Positions 33,002 to 44,415 of a stretch of 64,000 bases of DNA are shown in pieces. The first letter of the stretch is position 1, and every line of letters begins with the position of its first letter. Made by a program: the position numbers and the translations under genes. Source of the stretch: Xylona heveae TC161 (Eukaryota; Ascomycota; Xylonomycetes; Xylonales; Xylonaceae); contig NW_017264203.1 of NCBI RefSeq assembly GCF_001619985.1, positions 620,001-684,000 on the forward strand, written 5' to 3'. The notes beneath the pieces are model-generated. The model ran no database searches. It saw only the letters and a list, made by a program, of their open reading frames with translations, and had not been told where the DNA came from.

Positions 33002-35613
33002 TCATCGATAGGCCTCGGCTGCTGCCTGGATGCTCGCCGCTGCAGCTGCCCCCCACTCGTGTTCCTCATACGGCGGAGTTGCTAGATGAGAACCTCGCTG
33101 TGTCGTGCCACCAATATGGCCGAGATCAAATGGCTTGCTTGGGGTGTCAAGGGCCACCTGACCAAACTTGCTGTCTCGCTTGGCGGAATGAGAGGGAGTG
33201 GGATATGGGTTGACATAGGTTGCATGCAAGCCCCGAGGCTCATTTTCCTTGTTGCTGACCTTGTGATCATCCCGAATGTCGAGCCGCTTGACCGCCTGGC
33301 GCGCAGATGCCAACACCTCATCAAGCAGCTCTTCTTCTTCATCAGGAGTCTCATATCGCTGCATCGGCGACGTTGAAGCTTGGAGCGCCCGGCGTGGACG
33401 GGTAACCAGAGACCCAGGGTTTGTTGCTGCGGCTGCCAAATTGTCAACCGACTCTCGCTGGCTACGCAACGACGGCTGTCGTCGGACCGGAGTATTACTG
33501 CCACTTCCACCGCCAGGCTGTCGAAGAACTCCGCCAGGATAGCCAATGCTAGGGGACCGACTGGCATCAATGCTGTTACGACCACTCTGAAGAGCCTTCT
33601 CAGCCTCGCTGTAATCATTCTTGTGAGCTGGGCTCACCATTGGAGTGCGATCGAAATTTATCGAGGAACGATTGCTCCAAGGCGCGCATCCGGCACTTGC
33701 TTCGATGTCGTCAGCATTGGGAGACAGAGGGAGCTGATGACGCCCAGAGAGCCGTCGTGCCCGCTTGCGAAGGTGGGAGAAGAAGCTCTCTTTGGGAGCA
33801 ACCGGGGGAGTAATAGCACCGCTACCATTTAATGCCCTTTCCGCGTCTTGACGACACGCTTCCGTGTAATTACTGTTGTTGTTGTTGTTGTAAGAAGCAA
33901 CAGAGAGCTGTCTTCCAATCTTCTTCGCAGCTCGGTCATCAAACACAATACGGCGGTTGTCACCTGCTGGTGCGCCCTTGACTGTCCGGCCATTCGCCTG
34001 TGCAGTCGTTCCATCGGGCATGGGCGAAATGGGTTTAATTGAAGGTAGGATTGGAATTGGTGCGGCCTTGGAAGAAACGCCATTTGTCCAAGTAGCTCGT
34101 TTACTTGGGTGAGGCCGCGCTTTCGGAGAGCTTGCGTGTTCAGTCGAGACAGAGTGGACAGGTACAGGTCGGGCCGCAGCATGTTGCGCCACGGTCGGTT
34201 GTTGCGAAGCAGCATTGGGCTGATCTCGAATGATGAGCGACTTGCGAAACCACGACGGCTTCGAGGGAAGGGTGGGAGAGTAGTCCCCGAGGTCTCTAGA
34301 GGACCGATGACTAATGTCAGAGTGTTTGCGATTGAGGATTCGCGAAGCAGAAGATTTGGGTCGCAACGGATCTACTGCATCGGCAAAGTACTCATGGGCC
34401 AAGGCCTGAGTTGAGGTAGGACGGTTCTTGGGATCCCACATGAGGCACCACGAGACAAAATGGGCCAGAGCTGGCGGCCACTGAGGCGGCTGAATGATCG
34501 TGTCCATGGAATGGGGTGCCATCTATTCGTCATATGTGAGCCAAAAATTTCCTCGGGAGAACCAACAAAGAGGGGAGGGGGAGAAAGACAAAGAAAGGAC
34601 TGGGCCGCAAAAAGAAGAATCAACTACAACTAACCTTGGGGAAGGCAAAGCCAAGCTTTTGCGCCAGCCGTGTGCCGTCTCTCCATTCGCCGCCACCAAC
34701 TCTCTGGCCAGCTTTGTTATACCAGTTTCCTGGGCTACCCATGATTTCACAAACCCTCCAGACTTGGTCTACCTCGTTGCTTCCGGGAAACAGCGGCTTC
34801 AGTGTAGCAATTTCAACCGCCATGGCGCCCATAGCCCAGATATCGACCGGCGCAGAGTATTCGCCAGCGCGGAGAAGAACCTCGGGGGCACGATACCAAC
34901 GGGTGGAGACATAGGTGGTGTAGGGCAACCTCGATTGGGTTTCGCGAGCCAAGCCAAAGTCTGCGATCTTGACAGTGTACATGGGCGGAGTTGATGGTGG
35001 CGTGATAAGGGCCGAGTAGCGTCGAAAAGTGGCTCCCGCCTCTTGAGGAGCTGACGTTGAGACGAGAATATTCTCCGGCTTAATGTCTCGGTGAAAGAAG
35101 TTGTGGGCGTGAATATGCTCCAATCCACCAAGAATCTGAAAGAGGATGCTCTTAACTGTAGCACCATCGAAGCACTTGTGATCCCTCGACTTCATCAGCT
35201 GATACAAGTTGCCATCCATGTACTCCATGGCAATGTGAAGCTTCTTGCTCAGTGGGTCTAGGAAAATGTCCAGAGCAGGCACAAGATGAACATGTGCCGG
35301 TAAAGTGCGCAGAAAGATGACCTCCCGAAGCTCCAGGCAGGGAGAAAAAGACTCAAACGTCTTCTTCATCGTTTTGATCGCAACCTGTACTACCATCAGT
35401 CCCCCACTTCTACAGCATATTAGAGATTTTGCCTGAACCTACCAAAGTACCTCTTCTCGCAACATGAGCGCCAGCGCTCCGTGTTCGAGCTAGAACAACA
35501 CTGCCAAAGCTGCCATCTCCAATATCCTTGAGGACTTCAAATTTGTCTTCAAGGCAGAGTGCACCAGGATTAGGCGCTGAGCCCCGATTGACGAAGTCGT
35601 AGGCGACCGGCAT
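33002..35613 (-). CDS. imeB: Ime2/MAK-type serine/threonine kinase (RCK family)
   Basis: Orthologous by pattern to yeast Ime2 and Aspergillus ImeB, kinases acting in meiosis, sexual development and light or nutrient responses. Exons 35613-35443, 35384-34635 and 34522-33002 give 813 residues. The kinase domain spans about residues 25-340: glycine loop GDGSFGSV, VAIK lysine near 61, HRDIKPEN, DFGLARE and the TTY activation motif in LPYTTYVSTRWYRAPEVLLR. Between HRDIKPEN and DFG sits an extra loop of about 25 residues (TSAPQEAGATFRRYSALITP), as in other filamentous-fungal members. Later landmarks are VDIWAMGA, GFAFPKMAPHS and LMWDPKNRPTS. The 470-residue C-terminus is disordered by composition, with an Asn run, many SP/TP sites and KRARRLSGR basic patches. 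The upstream region is unusually long. Confidence 0.93.
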
Positions 35614-38600
35614 GTTGATTAGTTTTGAAAGGGAGAAGTATGTTCCGCCTCCTTGCAGATTGTGATGAAATATAACGAGTGACGTGGAGAGACTTTAGCA
35701 AGGCAGAAAGATGACGAAAAAGGACAAAATGAAAGAAGCACGCTTATGATCACGCTGTGAAAGTCAGTACTAGTGATTGAGATTGAGTTGATGAGATGAG
35801 GGCGTAAAGGCTAGACGCACAGAATTTATCGTGATTAAGCGGTCAATGTCGACATGGATGACAAGCCGTATGACATGCCAGATCGATTGTTCTAAAACCC
35901 AGGTGGACAGATATATGGCCTTGAGCTATTGAACCGGGGAATGTCGACTAAGATGCTTGACCGAGTTGTCTCTTATATAAATTGGTCTGGTCTCAAAAGA
36001 CACAGAGGGCGTGATAAGGACGTATGAGGAGAAGGATCAAGGAGATGGAAGCAGAAAAAGGAAGAGTCTGGAGACGAGAGAGAATGACAGACAGTTGGAG
36101 GGGAGAGTTGGGGTTGTAAACGAATGAATGTTGTGAAAGATGTGGAGTTGGTGTCTCCGAGGTGCGGATAGAGAAAAGAGAAAGGGAGAGAGAGAGCGAG
36201 GAACGAGAGCTATGTGTTGTCGATAGTCGACTAGCGTAGAGGTCCAATGCACCGGATTTGCAGGACAGGGAGAGTCTGAGTCGTCGAGATGAGACTAAAA
36301 GGAGCTTCAGGGACGAGAAGACCAGGGGAGCTTTGAAGTTTGGGACGACACTATCCACCCTTAGTTGCTCTCGGTTCGAATCGCGCGGGCCGATCGGGTC
36401 CGGTGGTAGTAAGAAGAGGAGCCGGAGGGGGGGAAAGAGGTGAGAGAGAAGGGGGGGACAAGAGAAGAAGAGGAGGAGGAAGCCCAGCAACGGGCAAGTG
36501 ATGGCGGCGCTGAGCGTTGGTCTTCGATATGGGTCGGCACTGTGACGGAGGTTTGTGGGCTTATGGTGGTCGTTGGTGGTCGGATGCGTTCCACCGCCAG
36601 GGAAGACGATGACACCAAGGAGCAAGCGATTGAGCGAGAGGGGGGTAGAGAGACCCGGGAAAACACCAAAAGGAAAACCCCGACGAGGAGGAGGATGAGT
36701 GGAGAACAAAAGGGGGCCCAAAGGAGACCCAAAAGAGACGGCAGCCGGAGTTGAAGCTATGGTGGACCCGGTCGCGTGGTGACGACGATCGTCAGTGCGA
36801 GACTTTCCAGAAAAGCAAAAGAATTACTAGGGAGTCGGTCCCATTCGGATTGAGGGTGGTGGCCCGGCTTGTCCTTCTCTTCCTTGTCGTGCTTAATCGA
36901 TCGTCGACTGTGGCTTTTGTCGATATTAAGGAAGGGGCATCAGGGAAACCCAAATCTCGGATCTGGAGGAAAGTCAAATGGTGGTGGACCCACCAAAATA
37001 GAGTGTGAGACAGGAGACAGACGATGCGCACGAGGCGACGCACGAGGCGAACGATGCGAAATTGAGGATTCGGTCTCGTAGTAATGCAGGGGACAAGAGA
37101 GGCTGTGAAACGACAGCGACAAAATGAGAGTTTCGGCACGGATGCTGGAGAGGAGAGAGAGAGAGAGAGAGAGAGAGGCAGATATGGGAGTGTATATAGT
37201 AACGCTAGGCGATATAGGCGCAGAACTTTCACAGATGATGGGGTAAAACTAATAATGCTCTTCTTTTTCTGTCTCTGGCTCTCGATTCTTGCAGACGGTG
37301 CGAATTTGAGAGACCAGCATGAGAGAGCTAGGAAGAGAGCGACAGAAAAAGCGGCGGTGTATCATCAATAGCTTTTCCTTCAGAGCAGCAAAAGCAGCAG
37401 CAACAACAATGGTAATATTGATGTGATGCGCTTGACACGCGCTTCTTTTGTGCCAGCTCACGCTCAATAGCACTCTCCTCGTGCATGGCCCGGCCTGGTG
37501 TGTGCAGAGTCTCTTTTGGTTTCCCCCACGACTGCCGATTAAACGTGTCAGGGGTTCACGCGTGTGTGTAAGTGTGCGTGTATGGGCAAGAGAGGTACGC
37601 GCAGATAGAGAGATAGAGGAGGTGGGAAATACACAGAGTACTGTGCTGTACAGTAGCCGCGAATACAGTAATCTGTAGGGTCCAGCGACCGCTTCAGGGC
37701 TGCATCGGATCCAACGCCACGATGTGGGCGAATGGCAATGGATTGAAGGGGCCGGGGTGGGTGGGAGAGAAGAGCAGAGGCAGCAAATAAGAAAAAGTGG
37801 GGTCCCGGCGACTTTGCCGGAGAAACACGCAGTGCTCCCTCTCTCTTGAAATTTCTATGAGCAAATGGCAAACAGGCGACACCAACGACAGGATGACGAC
37901 TTTGTCAGAGAGGCTGAGCGGTGAACGAATAGAGAGGGTCGGTGAGATGAATAGGAAAGGGGGGAAAGTATTGCTTCAACGGTGGAAAGAGAGATGAGCA
38001 CACCAGAGGTTCAACGAGATCCGTCAGCCATCATCAGCTTGATGAGCGGGGATACCCATTGCATGGCACCAGGCCCGGCGTGCGGGCTACCGACACGGCG
38101 TGAAGCTTACTGGACAAGTGAAAGGCGGGTGGGCCGGGAGAGCAACAGAACCAGGGGGTTCCCTCTTTCAAACAATAAGAAGACGACGGGTCAGCCATGG
38201 CGGGCAGACTAAAAAGAGACGATGTGCTAGTCGGCTCGTGCTGTGGGTTACGGTACAAGTCCCGTTGTCAGGAGGGAAATGGACGACGACAGGTAGACAA
38301 CTGACAGTGGGCGAACCATGGGTCCATTTCCGTCGTGGCTGGCGGGACGAGACGAGATTATTTCACTTCAGGATTTAGCCCGCTTTCGGTTGTCGGGTAC
38401 AGGACTCCGTAATCTTACCCTACTCTCATCTGTTTGCCTTTGCTTCGCACAGCGCAAACGGGCGCTACAAGGATAATTCGGAAAATAATTTAATATCATA
38501 TTACCATGACTCGTGCTGAATGACCGGAAATGAGGAGTCCAAATCATTCCGGGCTCCGCATGTTTTGATTTTATTTCTTCTCCCATTTGTTTCTTTTTTG

Positions 38601-40942
38601 GCGTTGCCACGTCCCAAGCTGCTGGGTAGAATATTCAGCAGACGGAAGCATCAGGAACCGCGGAGCCCATCAGTGAGACACCCATCCACACTGACTAGAT
38701 GTTATTACCTACCTAGTATGCAGTAAAGTGCAGTATAGTACAGTAGATCTGATACTTGTTCAAAATCCCCACCGCAATGGCTCTGACAAGTCGCTTGGGT
38801 CAGGGGACATACCAGGAGAGGACGCTATTCCTTCACTAACTGCACCCTTGACAGGTCAAGTACGCCCAAACTTCCACTCGCGTGGGCATCTACCGGCGCT
38901 TTCGACCAACGTGGAAAGGAGCTCCAAGACAATTGACGCCCCTCTTTTCTCTCTTTCCCCATCTGCCATTGCCTTTGACTGCATCGGGATTCGATTTTGC
39001 TCTGACAATAATATTTTGGAAAAGAAACCCGAGACATGAGCTATATTGCATTTCCCAAAAGGTGTCAATTCCGTTTTTTGGAAGCTGCTGAGAATGATTT
39101 TTGTGATTTTGGTGGTAAATTGGATCCTTTACAGTCCTCTGCACTTACTCCGAGTACCTACCTAAGCAATTGACGTCTGAGGCGGATCCGCGCCGAAACG
39201 GAATCAAACATGGTCCTCGATTACAGAATACTGTACCCATTACACCAGGAGCACCCTGTGTTTCTCGCCAAGTCTGGCAGGTACTGTGCCTTGCATGAAT
39301 GCCGTATCCAGAAAGCAATAAATGAAAGAGAAAGAGAAGAGAAGGTGTTTCCAAGTTTCTGGTTCTGCTGCTTCGCCTCTCGCACCTCAAGCGGTGGCGT
39401 TGATGAGCAATGGAACACATGTGCCGTGAAGTACGTACTGTACTCTATTTCATATTAAAATGTACATGGGCCGGATCCATTGGGCCCTAAAGGCCTTTCT
39501 TCGGCCTCTCGTGTGTTGAGGACTTTGGAGCCCCGGGCAGTCGGAGGAGATGAGGGCAAAACAAGGAAGGGGCAAACCCAGTCTGTTGGCCCCGAGTGAT
39601 CCACGTTGCCGTACCTGACCCGAATTGGGAAGGGGGCGGCCAAGCGACCGCCCATCTCCTCATCTTGCTTTCTCCTACCACCCTGTCACATGCTGCTTGG
39701 TGCTCGGGGAACGACGGCTACCCAACGGCTTGACATTAGCCTCTTTGAGCGGCTTTCCTATCGGAGTAGGCCTCCATTTTGCTATTTCGTGAGCCAAACT
39801 TGAAAGAGGAAAGAAAACAAATGCTGTCTCTGGTGCACAAGCAAAACAAATGATCAGCAGGGGCCGAAGGGGGTGAGCGAAATCCGTTTCGCTTTCTGCT
39901 CGCTCGTTTCGGTGTTTGCCGAATCCTCCTTGTACAAGCGAAAGGCCTGGCAGAATCCAGTGCCAGCTAACAACCAGTAACTTGTGCGAGGTACTCCAAA
40001 ATCCAAGTCGCTCAACCAAGAAAAATTATTGCACTTTGTCATTTCAGACACCTTTTTTCCGCCCGATGAGACATTGAGACGTAATTTGCTTGAGTGGCTG
40101 TTTCCAGCTTGCCCAACGAACACAATGATAGATAGGTCATCAAAGCTTCTATGCTCAACTCCGTAAGCGCTCGGATTCTTTTCGGGTCTAGATAGTGCTT
40201 TCTATCACTACCGCTTACTAGGATCTATATCCATGAGAACACTCACCAAGAGCTAATGAGTGAATGCATACCAGCTAGGTCCATGTAACGACACTTGGTC
40301 ATTATATGCCGTAGCCTTATTATCATGTAGAGTAAATGCGCTACACAGAAGTCGATGCGAATATCCGCTCTTCACAATGTTCCTAATGTGACAACCTCTG
40401 GAAACTTCTTTTGCGCTCATCAATCTACTTCCCGCAATTCTATGTTGCACTTTCATCATGAAGAGTGCGAGTAAAAGATATGCTCATCTCTCCAATTTCT
40501 TCATACACTGGCCAAGGTATTCTCTGCAATGACTTGCTCCATACTTTAGCAAGCATCTGTCGTTTGCAACGGCAATAGTATCAGGTAACTGCAGCGAGAT
40601 GTGAGCTCGCCAAACCGATCGGGCAAGAGCCTTCCGTCGGTGAACGTGAACTGGCGCGCAACAACGCGTCTCTCCAGGGTTGGAAGATAATTTTGACATT
40701 CAATAAATACAGCTTCACGATTCACTTTCATGCGAGCTGCTATTCATGCACATGATCCTCACCCTTTACTCGTGTGGCTGTCAGGATATCAAAAGCTTCG
40801 AACTTTTTTTTTTTTTTCCATCACCAGATTCAATCGTACTCCATTGAGAAACCAGTTACCAAGCTCGGGGCGAGAGTTTAAAAAAAAGCAATTTCGCGTG
40901 ACACTCTGTGGGGCGAAAAGATCTCCTCGAAATACAGACAGA
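35614..40942. other. 5.3 kb region without a convincing gene, upstream of the kinase and stc1
   Basis: From 36000 to 37200 the + strand is strongly purine-rich, so the minus-strand kinase transcript would have a pyrimidine-rich leader there, as fungal promoters often do. A GA run lies at about 37157-37178. From 37500 to 40900 composition is mixed, with many short frames on both strands but no recognisable domain, no splice-joined frame and no tRNA that I can fold. It probably contains the kinase promoter, the stc1 promoter, and possibly non-coding RNA or degenerate sequence. Confidence 0.5.
37157..37178. repeat. GA dinucleotide run
   Basis: About ten to eleven GA units lie within the purine-rich zone upstream of the kinase gene. 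Confidence 0.75.
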
Positions 40943-42309
40943 ATGGCTCCCAAGTCCGCTTTTGCGGGTGGCTACAATGAAGCAACAGCTAAAAAGTGAG
41001 TTAGGATTCTGGCTTGGACGATGGCACTGTTACAGAGTGTTTACAATTGCGATGGTTGGATTCTAAGGGAAATGCTAACATACTCTAAAAGGCTCGAGAA
41101 GATCCATCTTCCTGACAAGTATGTTCAAATAGCCCAGAAGCCGTGAGTCTTCTCTAAGACGAATGTGCAGGATCAAATGCAAAGGTTGTGGCAAGTTTCG
41201 AATGAAATCGGCGTACTCCAAAAAGCAGCTCAATGATCTACGTCACAAAATTTATGTTGTTGGGGAGCTATCAGCTACGGTTGCAGGGCAAATCAAATGC
41301 AGAACTTGCACTGGTCAGCAAGTAAATGAGCTCACTTGCACCATTTGCGATGAAGTTAAGGGTCTTGAAGGCTTTAGTAAAGTCCAGCGCCGCGACCCAG
41401 ACAAAGCTGTATGCCTTTTCGTCCTTGTATAATCCTTTTTTAGAACCATTGACTGATGCTGCAATTTGTTTTAGCGATGCCTTACGTGCGTCAATGTCCA
41501 AGGGGAGATGGAGGCTGGCTTGGAGCTTGGAGACGAGGACGACTTCTCGGACTCTTCTAGCAATCCATTTGATTCAGATGAGGTGAGTGGCGTTCGGATA
41601 CCCTCGTCAAAATTCTTCTTCACATGTGCTCAATTGTTCCGCAGGACGACTATTTTGATTCAGAGATTGCCGCTCCTATTCCAGGCATGAGGAATTTGTC
41701 GCTCTCCAAGTCTTCCACCCATGCTTCTGTCTCCGGCATCTCTGACAGAAGTGGATATGTGTCCCGTTCGGAGAATATGCCGCCATCTAGATCAAATTTG
41801 AGCCCGTCCATTGCCGGGGGTGTCTCAGTCAAAAGTTCTGGAAGCAGCCAGCAAGACGAAGAGAACGCGAGTGGATGGCAAGAAGTTCCCCGCAGCGCAC
41901 TCACTACGCGCACCCAGCAAGGCATTCCATTCACCGGCTACGATGCGCAGGGGCGTGGTCATGCGCGTGTACGCCCTCCGTCCACGGTCAGTGAGCGCTC
42001 TTCTAGGTCGGGTACTTCAACTACGAGCCGTCAGTCCGCAGTTCGCCAGTCCACAGTTAGCAATAACCGCGGCTTCGCAAAGGTCAAGGCAAGTGCCATT
42101 TTTCTCTTGACTGGTGCCCACAAAATTTTTAATTGCTTACGATTCAATAGGCTAAGCCCCGCAAAACCTTGTTGCAGCAGTACGAGATGGATGAGGAGGA
42201 CGATGATGATCCCAGCGTCAGTACCTCCGTATACGGCCAGACCAAGTCTAAGCCTATTGCTCTGGACAGTGATGATGAAGATGAAGACGACGATGTGCGC
42301 GAGTGGTAG
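40943..42309 (+). CDS. stc1: Stc1-domain protein
   Basis: In fission yeast Stc1 links Argonaute/RITS to the CLRC histone H3K9 methyltransferase complex; in filamentous fungi the role is less clear. Exons 40943-40995, 41092-41142, 41171-41408, 41475-41582, 41645-42088 and 42151-42309 keep phase and give 350 residues. The Stc1 domain covers about residues 30-120, with tandem zinc-finger-like cysteines: CKGCGKFRMKSAYSKKQL, IKCRTC, CTICDEVKGLEGFSKVQRR and RCLTCV. The rest is Ser-rich and ends in an acidic tail (DSDDEDEDDDVREW). Intron 2 is very short at 28 bases. The last intron starts with GC (AAG|GCAAGT) rather than GT. The 28-base intron follows from phase and from continuity of KPIKCKGC; a slightly different border is possible. 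Confidence 0.88.
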
Positions 42310-44415
42310 GCATTCATCGCTAGAAGATCCGTGGCAAAGACAACATTGGGCAACTTATTCGGCGCTGATGATTATGACCTGAGACGGCTTATGATTCTGA
42401 AAATACCACTTGGACTTTTTTACTTTCTTTACGCTTCTAGCAATGCTTAAAAATATTGGTTTTGCCATCTGTGACTTTCCGTGGATTCGCTGACATTCGT
42501 TGCCTGGTATCGTGCAACTCGTTCCACCCTGATCCAAGGCAAAGAGACAAGATACATGCGGCCGTGATCTTCTCTCTTGATAAGTCCGAAGGCTCATTTT
42601 TGTTGAATTTGTACAGCAAAGGCCAATTTTCTCTCTTCATGTCCCGTTCCCATCCACTTTAACTACTCCGGTATAGCTGATGCTCCGCCTGGCTCCATGG
42701 CAGCGTCAAGGAATTGGTACGCCGAGGTCCCTCAAAAACTGGAGACGATCGGAAGACGGGAAGGTACGACAGAGCTACTTTAATGTCAGCACGAGGGTAA
42801 GACTGCGGTACCTTTTATCCCCATAATTATCGCCTTGAAAAGCTGTTTCTGATGCCCCACGTGCAACGCTGATGTAAGTTTCTCAAAGTACCTCGCTACC
42901 TTCGCTTTCCATGGTTCGTCCTCCTTGTGCGGACCCCAGTTGCCTGTTGAGGAAGAGACCAATGAGACCCTGAACCAAAATGAATTCGCCTTAATCAACG
43001 TCATGGCCCGCACAAGCTGCACAAGTTCAACGGGCCCATGACGATCATCGGACCAGCCTGTTTCCCGTTGCCATGTCTTGGTAAATGCAACCTCGATGGA
43101 ACTCTCACGGCCAAGCCATCTTCTCCCCTCTGAAGATCGTTATTTCTCTTCGTCTGTTGATCTGAGTTCTCGCATGACTAACCGTTTCCTAACCTTGTTT
43201 CCCCCTCCTTCAAGTCTCAGAACCGCCAAGGTAAGCGTGTAATGGGATAATTTATCTGACAAAAGAGTTTCTATTCTCCAGTGGCGGGATCGAGAATTAT
43301 GGCAGCCTAAAATTGGTAAGGAAATCACTAATCTAATTTGGTTTGGACAGGCCAATAATGGCTGTTCAATTCATGACCGCCTTGCCGCGTCTCAGGTCTC
43401 TGAACATAGGGTCCTTGTGCATTCCCATATCATGTCTAATGACCTGCCTCTTTCGAACCCCACCACTGAATCAATGTTATGCTCACTGTTTCTGGACGTT
43501 TATGGCTACCGCCATCGGCTTCTTTGGTGGTTTGACCAGAGCGAGGTTACTCGTCTAAAGCGGTGACAAGGCATTCATGGATCCTCCGTGGGTCCGCATC
43601 TCGGCCCAAAGATTCGGAACAACACTCGTGTAGATACTCGTTGAGGTTCAGCTTGCGACGGCCAAGACGACCGGAACGAGCAGAAACGAGAGAATGACGG
43701 ACATTCTCGAGTTTTATTTGTTCTTGATGAGTCTTTATTAATGTGCGTATTTCATAAGCCGTCAATTTTGCTTCTATAGGAAAATGTCCCCTGGCCATGA
43801 ATTACGTAGCTTTAGGGTTGGGTCATGCAGGGCGAGCGATAGGAAATGATTATGGGGGAAATGGCAACCACGAATAAAATTCATGTTCACGTAAAACCCT
43901 CGTTTCTACCTGTAAGAACGATAAAAGGTCTTTTCTTTCTCTCTCAATTTGAAGTATCATCCGACTGTCCCTTTATGGATTGCTGGGCCTTAGAGGGAAA
44001 GCCCCCGTCTTACGCTCGTCATCCCTCGCCGCCGCCTGACTCGTCTGCTCATCATTGACCAAACGGTACTCTTTCCCGCCTTCCCCCCCCTACAACGGAA
44101 GTAACTCAGCTGCAGTGACTACCTATTGTTCTGTCGGTAGTCATCATTCTTCCATCTGAAGCTTAACTTAGTCTTCTGCTGCAGATGACACTTGCATGCA
44201 GCTCTGAGCCCTTGACATTTTACCATTTTGCTTTGACAAGGCTGAGAAAACAACGACATTTGCACCCCTCACCCGTTGGATCTGCTGCGCCTTCTAACCT
44301 TCGAGAGACTTTTCTCAATCAAAATTATTCCCTTGAGACCCCGCTTCCTTAGGCGCTTTCATCCGTCCTGCCACAGGGCTAAGGCAGGACGCAGATAAAT
44401 ACCCACCTTCCAGCC
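42310..44415. other. 2.1 kb spacer between stc1 and the DUF7514-like gene
   Basis: Mostly unremarkable. One small protein-like frame lies on the minus strand at 43547-43798 (listed separately). The last few hundred bases before 44416 are the leader of the next gene. Confidence 0.5.
43547..43798 (-). CDS. Possible small hypothetical protein, 83 residues
   Basis: A complete ATG-to-stop frame of 83 codons with balanced, globular-looking composition (YEIRTLIKTHQEQIKLENVRHSLVSA; LNLNEYLHECCSESLGRD). It stands alone in an otherwise gene-free spacer. No family is recognised, and there is no sign of further exons. It could be a real small gene, a relic or chance. Confidence 0.3.
   Translation of the reverse strand: MARGHFPIEAKLTAYEIRTLIKTHQEQIKLENVRHSLVSARSGRLGRRKLNLNEYLHECCSESLGRDADPRRIHECLVTALDE

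Noticed and set aside
36373-36382. tRNA B-box-like GGTTCGAATC
   Set aside because: No matching A box, no acceptor stem and no cloverleaf can be drawn around it.
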